A stretch of DNA of 64,000 nucleotides. It comes from Aeromicrobium duanguangcaii (lineage in GTDB: Bacteria; Actinomycetota; Actinomycetes; Propionibacteriales; Nocardioidaceae). The translations under genes and the position numbers were made by a program. The notes under the pieces are model-generated. The model worked only from the letters and a program-made list of their open reading frames with translations, did no database searches and had not been told where the DNA came from. The DNA lies in the NCBI RefSeq assembly GCF_024508295.1, contig NZ_CP101990.1, positions 1,178,001 through 1,242,000 on the forward strand. The letters run 5' to 3'. Shown piece after piece: positions 1 to 9,993 of this stretch (the stretch's first letter is position 1; each line of letters opens with the position of its first letter).

Positions 1-285
1 GCCCGGCTGGCCGACGTGCTCGTCGTCACCGACGACAACCCCCGCAGCGAGGACCCCGCGACCATCCGGGCCGAGGTGCTGGCCGGCGCCGCGGGGAGCG
101 CCGCGCGGGTGCTGGAGATCGGCGATCGCCGCGAGGCCATCGCGGCCGCGGTCGACCTGGCCCGCACGGGCGACACGGTCGTCGTCGCCGGCAAGGGCCA
201 CGAGCGGGGACAGCAGGTGGGCGACGTCGTCCACCCGTTCGACGACCGCGAAGTGCTCGCCGAGCTGATCGGGGACGTCCGGTGA
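1..285 (+). CDS. murE: UDP-N-acetylmuramyl-tripeptide synthetase MurE, C-terminal end (5' truncated by window)
   Basis: Only the last 94 codons are inside the window; the reading frame is open to base 1. Visible motifs are DNPR (about residue 12 of the fragment), which in MurE contacts diaminopimelate, and the later AGKGHE motif of the C-terminal ligase domain. MurE adds the third stem-peptide amino acid to UDP-MurNAc-L-Ala-D-Glu in the cytoplasm. DNPR argues for a diaminopimelate rather than lysine peptidoglycan, in keeping with dapF further on. The stop codon overlaps the murF GTG by four bases, so the two are translationally coupled. Confidence 0.93.
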   Translation, partial: ARLADVLVVTDDNPRSEDPATIRAEVLAGAAGSAARVLEIGDRREAIAAAVDLARTGDTVVVAGKGHERGQQVGDVVHPFDDREVLAELIGDVR

Positions 286-1640
286 TCCGCACGACCCTGG
301 CGCAGATCGCCGAGGCCACCCGGGGACGCGTCGAGGGCGACGACACCCTCGTCGTCCACGGCCCCGCCGTCGTCGACTCCCGTCGTGTCGTGCCCGGATC
401 GCTGTTCGTCGCGATCTCCGGCGAGCGGGTCGACGGACACGACTTCGTGGGCACGGCCCTGGACGCCGGCGCCGTCGCGAGCCTCGCCACCCGCGCGGTG
501 CCCGGGCCGCACGTGCTGGTCGACGAGCCCGTCCACGCCCTCGGCCTGCTGGCGACCGACCGCCTGGCCGCCCTGCGGCACGGAGCGGACGTCACCGTCG
601 TCGCCGTCACGGGGTCGCAGGGCAAGACCAGCGTCAAGGACCTGATGGCACACGTCTTCGCCACGCGCGGAGCCACCGTGGCGCCCGAGGGCTCCTTCAA
701 CAACGAGCTCGGCGTCCCGCTGACGGTGCTGCGTGCCGACGAGGACACCCGGCACCTGGTGCTGGAGATGGGCGCCCGCGGCATCGGCCACATCGCCACG
801 CTGTGCGCGATCGCCCCGCCCGACATCGCGGTCGTCCTGAACGTCGGCAGCGCCCACGCCGGCGAGTTCGGCGGTCTCGACCGCACCGCGCAGGCGAAGG
901 GAGAGCTGGTCGAGGCCCTGGGCCCCGAGGGCGTCGCCGTCCTCAACGCCGACGACGAGCGCGTGGCCGCCATGGCGTCGCGCACGCGCGGACGGGTCGT
1001 CACCTTCGGCCGCGCCGGGGACGTCCGGCTGGTCGGTGACGTCAGCCTTGACGCCGACGGCCACCCGCACTTCGTCCTCGAGGTCGACGGCGAGCGGTTC
1101 GAGGCCACCGTGCCCCAACTCGGCGAGCACCAGGCGATGAACGCGGCCGCCGCGGTGGCAGCCACCACGGCGGCGGGCGTGCCCGTCGCCGACGCCGTGG
1201 CCGCCCTCGCCGACGCCCACGCCGCGTCGCCGATGCGGATGGAGCGGCATCGCGCCGGTGGGGGAGCCGTCGTCATCAACGACGCGTACAACGCGAACCC
1301 CGAGTCCATGTCCGCGGCGCTGCGCACCCTGGCCGAGATGGCCCCGGGACGAGGCGTCGCGATCCTCGGTGAGATGCTGGAACTGGGCGAGGAATCGCCG
1401 GAGCAGCATCGCCGTATCGGCCGGCTCGCAGCCGACCTGGGAATCGCCCGGGTCGTCGCCGTGGGCGCCGCCGCCGCACCCATCGCGGAGGGCGCCGGTC
1501 CGGTCGGCGAGTCGGTCCCGGACGTCGAGGCGGCCGTGACGGCTGTCTCCGCGAGCCTGGGCCCCGATGCTGTGGTGCTTGTGAAAGCATCGAGGGGCGC
1601 CCGCCTCGAGCGGGTTGTCGAAGCGCTGTTGCGCGACTGA
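282..1640 (+). CDS. murF: UDP-N-acetylmuramoyl-tripeptide--D-alanyl-D-alanine ligase MurF
   Basis: A 452-residue Mur ligase that adds D-Ala-D-Ala to the UDP-MurNAc-tripeptide, the last cytoplasmic precursor step. The N-terminal substrate domain is followed by the ATP-binding loop TGSQGKTS (residues 110-117), the [11 protein letters not shown] segment and [13 protein letters not shown] in the central and C-terminal domains. Gln replaces the commoner Asn in the P-loop (GSQGKT versus GSNGKT), a variant that should not affect ATP binding. The GTG start is fixed by the GTGA overlap with murE. mraY follows 30 bases downstream. Confidence 0.97.
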   Translation: MIRTTLAQIAEATRGRVEGDDTLVVHGPAVVDSRRVVPGSLFVAISGERVDGHDFVGTALDAGAVASLATRAVPGPHVLVDEPVHALGLLATDRLAALRHGADVTVVAVTGSQGKTSVKDLMAHVFATRGATVAPEGSFNNELGVPLTVLRADEDTRHLVLEMGARGIGHIATLCAIAPPDIAVVLNVGSAHAGEFGGLDRTAQAKGELVEALGPEGVAVLNADDERVAAMASRTRGRVVTFGRAGDVRLVGDVSLDADGHPHFVLEVDGERFEATVPQLGEHQAMNAAAAVAATTAAGVPVADAVAALADAHAASPMRMERHRAGGGAVVINDAYNANPESMSAALRTLAEMAPGRGVAILGEMLELGEESPEQHRRIGRLAADLGIARVVAVGAAAAPIAEGAGPVGESVPDVEAAVTAVSASLGPDAVVLVKASRGARLERVVEALLRD

Positions 1641-1670
1641 ATCACGTCACGGAAGGAACGAACGGAAGCG

Positions 1671-2738
1671 ATGCTGGCCGTATTGATCGCGGGGGTCGTC
1701 GGGCTCGTCGGAACGCTCGTCGGTACCCGATTCGCGATCTCCGTCCTCGTGAAGAAGGGCTACGGGCAGCTCATTCGCGATGACGGCCCCACGTCCCACC
1801 ACGTGAAGCGCGGCACCCCGACCATGGGTGGACTCGTCATCATCGTGTCCACCGTCCTGGGCTACGCCATCGCCAAGCTCATCACCGGCCACGAGACCAG
1901 CGCCTCGGCGCTGCTGCTGCTGTTCCTGTTCGTGGGCCTGGGCGTCATCGGCTTCCTCGACGACTGGATCAAGGTCAGCAAGCAGCGCAGCCTCGGTCTG
2001 CGCAGCAAGGCCAAGATGGTCGGTCAGATCCTCGTCGGCCTGGTCTTCGCCGTCCTGGCGATCGGCTGGGAGGACGGCGACGGCCAGACCCCGATCACGC
2101 ACGCCATCTCGTTCACGCGCGACCTGCCGTGGACCCTGCCCACCGTGCTGCTGGTGCTGTGGGTGCTGCTGCTGATCGCGGGCGCCAGCAACGGCGTGAA
2201 CCTGACCGACGGCCTCGACGGCCTCGCGACGGGCGCCTCGGTGATGGTCTTCGGCGCCTACGTCCTCATCAACGTCTGGCAGTCCAACCAGAGCTGCTTC
2301 ATGCCCGACGCCGGCCCCAAGTGCTACGAGGTGCGCGACCCGCTCGATCTCGCGGTCATCGCCTCGGCGGTCACCGGCGCGTGCTTCGGCTTCCTGTGGT
2401 GGAACGCCTCGCCGGCGAAGATCTTCATGGGCGACACCGGCTCGCTCTCGCTGGGCGGGCTGATGGCCGGCTTCGCGCTGATGACCCGCACCGAGCTGCT
2501 GCTCGTCGTGCTGGGCGGCCTGTTCGTCATCATCACGCTCTCGGTCATCCTGCAGGTCGGGTACTTCAAGCTCAGCGGCGGCAAACGGATCTTCCGGATG
2601 GCCCCGTTGCAACACCACTTCGAGCTCAAGGGCTGGGCCGAGATCACGATCGTGGTCCGGTTCTGGATCATCTCCGGGATCTGTGTCGTCTCCGGCATCG
2701 GCCTCTTCTACTGGGAGTGGGTCGCCGGTGCCTTCTGA
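1671..2738 (+). CDS. mraY: Phospho-N-acetylmuramoyl-pentapeptide transferase MraY
   Basis: This 355-residue polytopic membrane enzyme transfers phospho-MurNAc-pentapeptide to undecaprenyl phosphate, forming lipid I. All family hallmarks are present: the [18 protein letters not shown] loop (residues 37-54), FLDDWIK (95-101), [11 protein letters not shown] (174-184), [12 protein letters not shown] and the [11 protein letters not shown] segment. About ten hydrophobic segments are evident. The ATG is preceded by a purine-rich GGAAGGAA-type ribosome binding site. It lies between murF and murD, the usual dcw order. Confidence 0.98.
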   Translation: MLAVLIAGVVGLVGTLVGTRFAISVLVKKGYGQLIRDDGPTSHHVKRGTPTMGGLVIIVSTVLGYAIAKLITGHETSASALLLLFLFVGLGVIGFLDDWIKVSKQRSLGLRSKAKMVGQILVGLVFAVLAIGWEDGDGQTPITHAISFTRDLPWTLPTVLLVLWVLLLIAGASNGVNLTDGLDGLATGASVMVFGAYVLINVWQSNQSCFMPDAGPKCYEVRDPLDLAVIASAVTGACFGFLWWNASPAKIFMGDTGSLSLGGLMAGFALMTRTELLLVVLGGLFVIITLSVILQVGYFKLSGGKRIFRMAPLQHHFELKGWAEITIVVRFWIISGICVVSGIGLFYWEWVAGAF

Positions 2739-4179
2739 CCGCGACGTGACGACACTCGGGCGCGAGTCCGCCTGGGACGGCGTGCGCGCCGTCGTCACCG
2801 GCTTCGGCATCAGCGGCTTCGCGGCCGCCGACACCCTGAACCACCTGGGCGCCGACGTCATCGTCCTGGACGAGTCCGAGGGCGACGAGCACCGTGCCGA
2901 GCAGGCGCAGCTGCTGGAGGTGCTGGGCGCCGACGTGCGGCTCGGCCCCGGCTCCACGGCCTCCCTGCCGCAGGACGTCGACCTCGTGGTCACCTCTCCG
3001 GGCTGGCGCCCGACCGCGCCGCTGCTGGTCGAGGCCGCCGGTCGCGGTGTGCCCGTCTGGGGCGAGGTCGAGCTGGCCTGGCGGCTGCGCGGGCCGGACC
3101 CGGCGCCGTGGCTGGCCGTCACCGGCACGAACGGCAAGACCACGACCGTGCAGATGCTCGAGTCGATCCTGCAGGCCGCCGGGCTGCGCGCCCAGGCCGT
3201 CGGCAACGTCGGCACGCCGGTCGTCGAGGCGGTCATGGACCCGGCGGGTCGCGACGTGCTGGCCGTCGAGCTCTCCAGCTTCCAGCTGCACTGGACCCAT
3301 TCGATGTCGGCCCAGGCGGCCGCCGTGCTCAACCTCGCGCCGGACCACTACGACTGGCACGGCGGGGCCGAGGCCTACGCCGCCGCGAAGGGCAAGGTCT
3401 ACGAGCGCGCGCAGCTCGCGTGCGTCTACAACGTCGCCGACGAGGCCACGATGCACCTGGTCGAGGAGGCCGACGTCGTCGAGGGCGCCCGCGCCATCGG
3501 CTTCACCCGCGCGATCCCCGAGGTCGGCATGGTCGGCATCGTCGACGGGATCCTGGTCGACCGGGCGTTCGTCGAGGAGCGCGCCACCAGCGCCGCCGAG
3601 CTGGCCTCGCTGGCCGACCTGGACGACGACTCGCCCCACAACGTCGAGAACGCCCTCGCGGCCGCGGCGCTGGCCCGCGCGCACGGGGTGCCGGCGGTCG
3701 CAGTCCGCGACGGCCTGCGCGCCTTCCGGCTCGGGCCCCACCGGATCAGCACGGTCGTCGAGCACGACGGCGTCCGCTGGGTCGACGACTCGAAGGCCAC
3801 GAACCCGCACGCGGCCCGGGCGTCCCTGCAGGCCTTCGACCACGTGGTCTGGGTGGCCGGGGGACTGGCCAAGGGAGCGACCTACACCGACCTCGCACGC
3901 GACGTCCGCGATCGGCTGCGCGGCGCGGTCCTGATCGGCGCCGACCGCGATCTGATCGCGGCCGCCCTGGCCGAGCACGCGCCGGACGTCCCGGTCGAGG
4001 TCGTCGACGCCGACGACGCCGAGGCGCTCATGGACGCCGTCGTGGCCGCCGCCGCGCGGCTGGCCCGCCCCGGTGACACGGTGCTGCTGGCGCCTGCCGC
4101 GGCGTCGATGGACCAGTTCCGTGACTACGCCCACCGCGGCGACGCATTCGCGCAGGCCGCCCGCCGCGCCACGACCTGA
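2728..4179 (+). CDS. murD: UDP-N-acetylmuramoylalanine--D-glutamate ligase MurD
   Basis: MurD adds D-Glu to UDP-MurNAc-L-Ala. Motifs in order are an N-terminal GFGISGF dinucleotide-like loop, the ATP loop [20 protein letters not shown] and [11 protein letters not shown] chose the GTG at 2728 because GGGAGTGG lies about seven bases upstream and it gives an 11-base overlap with mraY; that makes 483 residues. A GTG at 2746 is the alternative. A longer reading from 2683 would run deep into mraY and is unlikely. Confidence 0.96.
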   Translation: MPSDRDVTTLGRESAWDGVRAVVTGFGISGFAAADTLNHLGADVIVLDESEGDEHRAEQAQLLEVLGADVRLGPGSTASLPQDVDLVVTSPGWRPTAPLLVEAAGRGVPVWGEVELAWRLRGPDPAPWLAVTGTNGKTTTVQMLESILQAAGLRAQAVGNVGTPVVEAVMDPAGRDVLAVELSSFQLHWTHSMSAQAAAVLNLAPDHYDWHGGAEAYAAAKGKVYERAQLACVYNVADEATMHLVEEADVVEGARAIGFTRAIPEVGMVGIVDGILVDRAFVEERATSAAELASLADLDDDSPHNVENALAAAALARAHGVPAVAVRDGLRAFRLGPHRISTVVEHDGVRWVDDSKATNPHAARASLQAFDHVVWVAGGLAKGATYTDLARDVRDRLRGAVLIGADRDLIAAALAEHAPDVPVEVVDADDAEALMDAVVAAAARLARPGDTVLLAPAAASMDQFRDYAHRGDAFAQAARRATT

Positions 4180-4279
4180 CCTGTGACGGGGGCGCGACAC
4201 GCGTCCCAGATGCGGGTCCGTCGACACCCCACGGGCCACACTGATGAGAGTTTCTCTTCTTCTTCCCCGAAGGAACGCC

Positions 4280-5500
4280 ATGAGTACCACCGCTTCTCGG
4301 CGGTCGTCGAGCAAGCTCGAGGCCGTGCGGACCCTGCTCGAGCGTCCGCTCGCGTCGTACCAGCTCGTGCTGGGCACGACCGGGCTGCTGCTCGGCCTGG
4401 GGCTCATCATGGTGCTCAGCGCCAGCTCGGTGCTGGCGCTGCGGGTCTACGGCAACTCCTTCGAGATCTTCCTGCGCCAGGCGATCTTCGCCGCCGTGGG
4501 CGTCACCGCGATGGTCATCGCGATGCGCATCCCGCTCGAGCGGGTGCGGCAGCTGGCCCGCCCGGCCCTGTTCGGCGTCGTGATGCTGATCGGCCTGACC
4601 TTCACCCCGCTGGGCATGGACATCAACGGCAACCGGAACTGGATCCCGCTGTTCGCCGGCTTCAACCTGCAGCCCTCGGAGTTCGCCAAGCTCGCGATCG
4701 TGCTGTGGATCGCCGACATCTACACGCGCCGCCACAAGTACCTGGGCACGGCGCGCTACGTCATCACCCCGGTCGTCCCCATCGCCGGCGCGGTCTCGGC
4801 CCTGGTCGTGTTCCAGAAGGACCTGGGCACCGCCGTCATCCTGTTCGCGATCATCGCCGGACTGCTGTGGATCGCGGGCCTGCCGCTCAAGCCCATGCTC
4901 GGCTTCGGTGCCGGCCTCGTGGTCATCCTGCTGTTCTTCGTCGCCACCGCGCAGCACCGGGTCGACCGCTTCATGTCGTTCCTCAACCCGATGGCCGACC
5001 CGGAGAAGTCCGGCTACCAGGCCATCAAGGCGATGATGGGCTTCGCCCGCGGCGGCTTCTGGGGCCTGGGCCTGGGCAGCAGCCGGCAGAAGTGGGGCGC
5101 CCTGCCCGAGGCGCACACCGACTTCATCCTCGCCGTGATCGGTGAGGAGCTCGGTCTGGCCGGCAGCCTCGTGGTGCTGGCCCTGTTCGGCCTGCTGGCC
5201 TACACCGGCTTCCGGATCGCACACCGCAGCCGCGACCGCTTCGCGCGCTACCTGGCGGCCGGCATCACGATCTGGATCACCACGCAGGCGGTCATCAACA
5301 TCGGCATGGTGCTGGGCCTGCTGCCGGTCATCGGCGTGCCGCTCCCGCTCATCTCGTACGGTGGATCCAGCATGCTCGCCACTCTCGCCGCGCTCGGCCT
5401 GCTCGCCAACTGCGCCACCACCGAACCCGGGGCCGCCCGTGCCCTCTCGACCTCCCGTCGGGCCAAGGCCCGCAAGAGGCAGCGCAAGGTGGGCCGTTGA
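4280..5500 (+). CDS. ftsW: Peptidoglycan glycosyltransferase FtsW (SEDS family)
   Basis: A 406-residue SEDS polymerase that works with a class B penicillin-binding protein at the septum. The hydrophobic profile fits about ten transmembrane segments. Diagnostic stretches are QPSEFAKLAIVLW, QKDLGTAVILF, EAHTDFILAVIGEELG and the C-terminal PLPLISYGGSSMLATL. The ATG at 4280 has AAGGA seven to ten bases before it; an in-frame ATG at 4244 lacks a comparable site. It is separated from murD by 100 bases, in which I see no clear promoter, and overlaps the reading-frame end region of murG. Confidence 0.96.
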   Translation: MSTTASRRSSSKLEAVRTLLERPLASYQLVLGTTGLLLGLGLIMVLSASSVLALRVYGNSFEIFLRQAIFAAVGVTAMVIAMRIPLERVRQLARPALFGVVMLIGLTFTPLGMDINGNRNWIPLFAGFNLQPSEFAKLAIVLWIADIYTRRHKYLGTARYVITPVVPIAGAVSALVVFQKDLGTAVILFAIIAGLLWIAGLPLKPMLGFGAGLVVILLFFVATAQHRVDRFMSFLNPMADPEKSGYQAIKAMMGFARGGFWGLGLGSSRQKWGALPEAHTDFILAVIGEELGLAGSLVVLALFGLLAYTGFRIAHRSRDRFARYLAAGITIWITTQAVINIGMVLGLLPVIGVPLPLISYGGSSMLATLAALGLLANCATTEPGAARALSTSRRAKARKRQRKVGR

Positions 5501-5502
5501 CC

Positions 5503-6582
5503 ATGCGGGTCCTGCTCGCCGGCGGAGGCACCGCCGGCCACACCTCTCCGTTGCTCGCGACCGCCGCCGTCCTGGCCGAGGCGGGTGACGACGTCCTGTG
5601 CCTGGGCACGCCCCGCGGTCTCGAGGTCACCCTCATCCCGCAGGCCGGCTACGCCCTCGAGCTCGTCCCGCCCGTGCCGCTGCCGCGCCGTCCCAACGGC
5701 GACCTCGTGCGGCTGCCGCGCAACCTGCGCCGATCGGTCTCGGCCACCCTCAAGGTGATCGACTCGTTCCGGCCCGACGTCGTCGTCGGATTCGGTGGGT
5801 ACGTCTCGGTGCCGGCCTACCTGGCCGCCCGCAAGCGCAAGCTGCCCCTGGTCGTCCACGAGGGCAATGCGCTGCCCGGGATCGCGAACAAGCTCGGAGC
5901 GCGGCTGACCACCCACGTCGCCACGAGCTTCCCCGAGACGCCGCTGCGCCACGCCACGTACGTGGGGCTGCCCATCCGCCGGCAGATCGCCGACCTCGAC
6001 CGCGAGGCCTCGCGAGCCGAGGGTCGGGCCCACTTCGGCCTCGACGCCGATCGTCCGACGATCCTCGTCACCGGAGGCTCGCAGGGTGCTCGCCGCATCA
6101 ACACCGCGATGGCGGCCGCCTCGCGCGACCTCGCCGACGCCGGCATCCAGGTGCTGCACGCGGCCGGGCGCCCCGACGAGGTCGAGCTGTCGCCCCGTCC
6201 CGGCGACCCGCCCTATGTCGTCGAGCAGTACATCGACCGGATCGACCTGGCCTACGCCGCGGCCGACCTCGTCGTGTGCCGCTCGGGCGCCAACACCGTC
6301 ACCGAGGTCTCCTCGGTCGGACTTCCCGCCGTCTTCGTCCCGCTGCCGATCGGCAACGGCGAGCAGGCCCTGAACGCCCACCCCGTCGTGGGCGCCGGGG
6401 GAGCGCTGCTCATCGACGACGCCGCGTTCACTCCCGCGTGGGTCGACAGCGCCGTGGTGCCTCTGGTCACCTCGCCGGAGCGTCTCGCGAGCATGTCGCG
6501 CGCCGCGTCCGGCATCGTGCGCGGGGACGCCGCCGAGCAGCTGGCGGCCATGATCCACCGCGCCGGCGAGGCGGGCCGGTGA
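5503..6582 (+). CDS. murG: Undecaprenyldiphospho-muramoylpentapeptide N-acetylglucosaminyltransferase MurG
   Basis: MurG transfers GlcNAc to lipid I, making lipid II on the cytoplasmic membrane face. The 359-residue protein has the N-terminal glycine-rich loop GGGTAGHTSP (residues 7-16), VGFGGYVSVPAYLAA, the second-domain loop GGSQGA and the UDP-GlcNAc site RSGANTVTEVSSVG. HEGN stands where many orthologues have HEQN. The ATG at 5503 follows AAGGTGGG; a TTG at 5497 overlapping the ftsW stop is less likely. Its last bases overlap the murC GTG. Confidence 0.96.
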   Translation: MRVLLAGGGTAGHTSPLLATAAVLAEAGDDVLCLGTPRGLEVTLIPQAGYALELVPPVPLPRRPNGDLVRLPRNLRRSVSATLKVIDSFRPDVVVGFGGYVSVPAYLAARKRKLPLVVHEGNALPGIANKLGARLTTHVATSFPETPLRHATYVGLPIRRQIADLDREASRAEGRAHFGLDADRPTILVTGGSQGARRINTAMAAASRDLADAGIQVLHAAGRPDEVELSPRPGDPPYVVEQYIDRIDLAYAAADLVVCRSGANTVTEVSSVGLPAVFVPLPIGNGEQALNAHPVVGAGGALLIDDAAFTPAWVDSAVVPLVTSPERLASMSRAASGIVRGDAAEQLAAMIHRAGEAGR

Positions 6583-7979
6583 GGATCGACCTGCCCGACG
6601 AGGTCCTGCCCGCCGACCGGCTCGGGCGCGTGCACCTGATCGGCATCGGCGGCGCCGGGCTGTCCGCGATCGCCCTGCTGATGCACGAGTCCGGCGTGGA
6701 CGTGACGGGCAGCGACGCCCGCGACTCCGCGGTGCTGGCGCGCCTGCGCGCGGCGGGGATCGTGTGCCACGTCGGCCACGCCGCCGAGCACCTCGCCGAC
6801 CGCGACACCGTCGTGGCGTCGACCGCCGTCCCGGAGGACAACCCCGAGGTGATCGAGGCGCGTCGCCGCGGACTGCGGCTGTGGCCCCGGTCGGCCGGAC
6901 TCATGTCGACGATGCTGTCCGACCGGCGGATCGCGGTGGCCGGCACGCACGGCAAGACCACCACGACGGCCATGCTGACGTTCGCCCTGCGCGGCGCCGG
7001 CGCCGACCCGTCCTTCGCCATCGGCGCCGAGGTCGCGGGCCTGGGCACCAACGCGCGTCGCGGGGCCGGGCCGGAGTTCGTCGTCGAGGCGGACGAGAGC
7101 GACGGCGCGTTCCTGCACTACCGCCCGTACGCGGCGGTCGTCACCAACATCGACGCCGACCATCTCGACACGTGGGGCACGGTCGAGGCCTACGAGCAGG
7201 CCTTCGCCGACTTCGCCGCGACGGTCGAGCAGATCGTGGCGATCTCGGCCGACGATCCCGGCTGCCGCCGGCTGGTCGAGGCGGGCACGTCCGCACGACT
7301 CGTCACCGCCGGGTTCGCCCCGGACGCCGACGTCCGCGGCACCGACGTCGTGGTCGAGGGCTCCACCACCCGCTTCACGGTCTCCGGAGCCGGGCTGGAC
7401 CCGACCGAGGTCGTGCTCGCCGTCCCCGGCCGTCACTACGCCGCCGACGCGCTGCTCGCCCTGGCGATCGGGATCGAGCTGGGTCACGACCCGGCCGGAC
7501 TGATCGAGGGCCTGGGCGCCTACACCGGCGCCGCCCGCCGGATGGAGCCCAAGGGCGAGGCCGGCGGCGTGCGCGTCGTCGACTCCTACGCCCATCACCC
7601 CACCGAGATCGCCGCCGACCTGGCCGCCACGCGCGCCCTGGCCGGCGGCGACCGCCTCGTCGTGGTGTTCCAGCCGCACCTGGTCAGCCGCACCCGCCTC
7701 TTCGGTGAGCGGATGGGCCACGAGCTGGCCGCCGCCGACCTCGTCGTGGTCGCCGACCTCTACCTCGCCCGCGAGGCCGCGGACCCCGAGGTGACCTCGG
7801 ACCTCGTCGTGCGGGCCGCGGGCCCCGGCGCGCTGGCCGGGGGACCGGTGCAGGACGTGCCGCGTCTCCTCGCGACCCTGGTACGCCCGGGCGACCTCGT
7901 GCTCACGCTGGGCGCCGGCGACGTGACGACGGTCGGCCCTGCGCTGCTCGAACTGCTGCGGAACTCCTCCGATGAGTGA
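6579..7979 (+). CDS. murC: UDP-N-acetylmuramate--L-alanine ligase MurC
   Basis: MurC adds the first amino acid, L-Ala, to UDP-MurNAc. The 466-residue product shows GIGGAGLSAIA at the N-terminus, the ATP loop GTHGKTTTTAM, EADESDGAF, NIDADHLDTWG and YAHHPTEI in the C-terminal domain. The GTG start is set by the GTGA overlap with murG. An open frame continues upstream antiparallel to murG coding sense in another frame, but homology begins only at this GTG. murB is not next to it, as is common outside the classic E. coli order. Confidence 0.97.
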   Translation: MRIDLPDEVLPADRLGRVHLIGIGGAGLSAIALLMHESGVDVTGSDARDSAVLARLRAAGIVCHVGHAAEHLADRDTVVASTAVPEDNPEVIEARRRGLRLWPRSAGLMSTMLSDRRIAVAGTHGKTTTTAMLTFALRGAGADPSFAIGAEVAGLGTNARRGAGPEFVVEADESDGAFLHYRPYAAVVTNIDADHLDTWGTVEAYEQAFADFAATVEQIVAISADDPGCRRLVEAGTSARLVTAGFAPDADVRGTDVVVEGSTTRFTVSGAGLDPTEVVLAVPGRHYAADALLALAIGIELGHDPAGLIEGLGAYTGAARRMEPKGEAGGVRVVDSYAHHPTEIAADLAATRALAGGDRLVVVFQPHLVSRTRLFGERMGHELAAADLVVVADLYLAREAADPEVTSDLVVRAAGPGALAGGPVQDVPRLLATLVRPGDLVLTLGAGDVTTVGPALLELLRNSSDE

Positions 7980-8682
7980 CCGCTTCACCGAGAAGCTGCG
8001 GGAACGGCGTCGTCGGTCGCGCTGGCGGATCGCCGGGATCGTGGCCGCCGTGTTGGCGGTCGTGGCCGCCGGCTGGGCGGTCTGGTTCTCCAGCCTGCTC
8101 GAGACCCGCACCGTCGACGTGACCGGAGTCGAGCACCTCCCCGCCGAGTGGGTCGTCCGGTCGGCCGCGGTGCCGCTGGGCACGCCGGTGCCGCGCATCG
8201 ACACCGACGCCGTCGCCGAGCGGGTCGCCACCTTGAAGCCGGTCGAGTCGGTCCGGATCGAGCGGGACCTGCCGCACACGATCCGGATCGTCGTCACCGA
8301 GCGCTCGGCCGTCGCCTGGGTCGACCGGTCGGGCACGCCCTGGGCCGTCGACGAGTCCGGCCTGGCCTACCGTCCGCTGAACTCTCGACCCAAGCACCTG
8401 CCGCGCCTCGACGTGGACGTCGACGACCGCAGGGTCGTGGCCGCGGTGGCCCGCGTGGCGGCCGACATCGCGGACGGCGACCGTGATCTGCTCGCCGACA
8501 CCGACGTGATCCGGGCCGAGACCACGGACTCGATCGAGCTGGGCCTGGCGAAGAGCCGCACCGTCGTGTGGGGGAGTGCGGAGGAGGCGCGGCCCAAGCT
8601 GGCCGTCCTGCGACCGCTGCTGCAGATCAAGGCACGCAGTTACGACGTCAGCGCGCCCGAGCGCCCGACGACCCTCAAGTGA
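7972..8682 (+). CDS. ftsQ: Cell division protein FtsQ (POTRA domain)
   Basis: A 236-residue bitopic protein. It has a basic cytoplasmic stretch (RERRRRSRWR), one transmembrane segment at about residues 20-42, then a POTRA-type domain beginning at RTVDVTGVEHLP and a beta-rich FtsQ domain with IRIVVTERSAVAWV. FtsQ links FtsB/FtsL to the rest of the divisome. The ATG overlaps the murC stop in an eight-base ATGAGTGA arrangement. It ends the tight murF-ftsQ run, followed by a 148-base gap holding the ftsZ promoter region. Confidence 0.92.
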   Translation: MSDRFTEKLRERRRRSRWRIAGIVAAVLAVVAAGWAVWFSSLLETRTVDVTGVEHLPAEWVVRSAAVPLGTPVPRIDTDAVAERVATLKPVESVRIERDLPHTIRIVVTERSAVAWVDRSGTPWAVDESGLAYRPLNSRPKHLPRLDVDVDDRRVVAAVARVAADIADGDRDLLADTDVIRAETTDSIELGLAKSRTVVWGSAEEARPKLAVLRPLLQIKARSYDVSAPERPTTLK

Positions 8683-8760
8683 CGCGTCTCTCCCCATCCG
8701 TCACAACAACACGTCGTCGACACGGCGTGTCACCACTGATCGACTCGCGCGCGCCCCTAG

Positions 8761-8795
8761 TGTCTAGACATCGACGAGGTTGACATAACTATAAG
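8761..8795 (+). promoter_or_regulatory. Putative ftsZ promoter with adjacent 10-bp palindrome
   Basis: The intergenic space before ftsZ holds a perfect palindrome TGTCTAGACA (8761-8770), a TTGACA (8780-8785) and TATAAG (8790-8795). TATAAG could be a -10 paired with TAGACA (8765-8770) across 19 bases. TTGACA lacks a good -10 at 17 bases. An imperfect dyad (AAGCCTCGA / TTGAAGGTT, 6 of 9 pairs) lies at 8793-8811. A dedicated ftsZ promoter here is likely; which boxes are used is uncertain. Confidence 0.45.
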
Positions 8796-8830
8796 CCTCG
8801 ACTTGAAGGTTAAGGTTGAAGGGGAACGAC

Positions 8831-9991
8831 ATGGCGGTCCAGAACTACCTTGCGGTGATCAAGGTCGTCGGCATCGGCGGCGGTGGTGTCAACGCCGTGA
8901 ACCGCATGATCGAGGCCGGGCTCAAGGGTGTGGAGTTCATCGCGATCAACACCGATGCCCAGGCATTGCTCATGACCGATGCGGACGTGAAGCTCGACGT
9001 CGGTCGCGACTCGACGCGCGGACTCGGCGCCGGCGCCGATCCGGAGATCGGCAAGAAGGCGTGCGAGGACCACGCGGAGGAGATCGAGGCGGCTCTCAAG
9101 GGCGCCGACATGGTCTTCGTCACCGCGGGTGAGGGCGGCGGCACCGGCACGGGCGGCGCCCCGGTCGTGGCGCGCATCGCGCGCTCGCTCGGCGCGCTGA
9201 CGATAGGAGTCGTGACGCGCCCCTTCAAGTTCGAGGGACGCAACCGCGCGGCGCAGGCCGACCTGGGCGTCCAGCGGCTGCGCGAGGAGGTCGACACCCT
9301 CATCGTCATCCCCAACGACCGACTCCTGTCGATCAGCGACCAGAGCATCAGCCTGCTCGACGCCTTCCGCCAGGCCGACCAGGTGCTCTACCAGGGCGTC
9401 TCGGGCATCTCCGAGCTCATCACCACGCCCGGTCTGATCAACGTCGACTTCGCCGACGTCAAGTCGATCATGAGCGACGCCGGCTCGGCCCTCATGGGCA
9501 TCGGCTCGGCGCGCGGTGAGCACCGCGCCGCCACGGCCGCCGAGCTGGCCGTCTCCAGCCCGCTGCTCGAGGCGTCCATCGAGGGCGCCCGCGGCGTCCT
9601 GCTGTCGATCGCGGGCGGGTCCGACCTGGGCCTGTTCGAGATCAACGAGGCCGCCGAGCTGGTGCAGGAGGCCGTCCACGAGGACGCCAAGATCATCTTC
9701 GGCACGGTCATCGACGACTCGCTCGGCGACGAGGTGCGGATCACCGTCATCGCGGCCGGCTTCGACGGCGGCGAGCCCAAGCAGCGCGACACGGCCCAGC
9801 CGGCGTTGCGCGGCCGCGACCCGCAGCAGTCCTCCGCCACTGCCTCGCAGCAGTCGGCGCCCGCCGCCCGGCCCCAGGCCGAGCGCGAGCGTCCCGCGGA
9901 GCAGCGCGTCGTCAGCGAGCCCGTGCCGGTGGGACAGCCCTCCGGCCAGGAGTTCGGCGACGGCCTCGACATCCCGGACTTCCTGCGCTGA
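8831..9991 (+). CDS. ftsZ: Cell division GTPase FtsZ
   Basis: The tubulin homologue that polymerises into the division ring. It is 386 residues long. The nucleotide-binding loop [14 protein letters not shown] lies near the N-terminus, the tubulin signature [15 protein letters not shown] near residue 100, and NTDAQAL between them. A Gln/Pro/Ala-rich linker of about 60 residues ends in the conserved tail DIPDFLR, the peptide that SepF (next genes) contacts. The ATG at 8831 has GAAGGGGA before it; a TTG at 8816 is in frame but poorly placed. Confidence 0.98.
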   Translation: MAVQNYLAVIKVVGIGGGGVNAVNRMIEAGLKGVEFIAINTDAQALLMTDADVKLDVGRDSTRGLGAGADPEIGKKACEDHAEEIEAALKGADMVFVTAGEGGGTGTGGAPVVARIARSLGALTIGVVTRPFKFEGRNRAAQADLGVQRLREEVDTLIVIPNDRLLSISDQSISLLDAFRQADQVLYQGVSGISELITTPGLINVDFADVKSIMSDAGSALMGIGSARGEHRAATAAELAVSSPLLEASIEGARGVLLSIAGGSDLGLFEINEAAELVQEAVHEDAKIIFGTVIDDSLGDEVRITVIAAGFDGGEPKQRDTAQPALRGRDPQQSSATASQQSAPAARPQAERERPAEQRVVSEPVPVGQPSGQEFGDGLDIPDFLR

Positions 9992-9993
9992 TC

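Noticed and set aside
26..1645. A 539-codon open frame on the minus strand opposite murF
   Set aside because: It is a shadow frame of high-GC coding DNA: low-complexity Arg/Ser/Thr/Ala sequence with no motif, opposite a clear murF. The same applies to other long antisense frames, such as those opposite dnaE, nrdJ, the ABC exporter and ftsZ.
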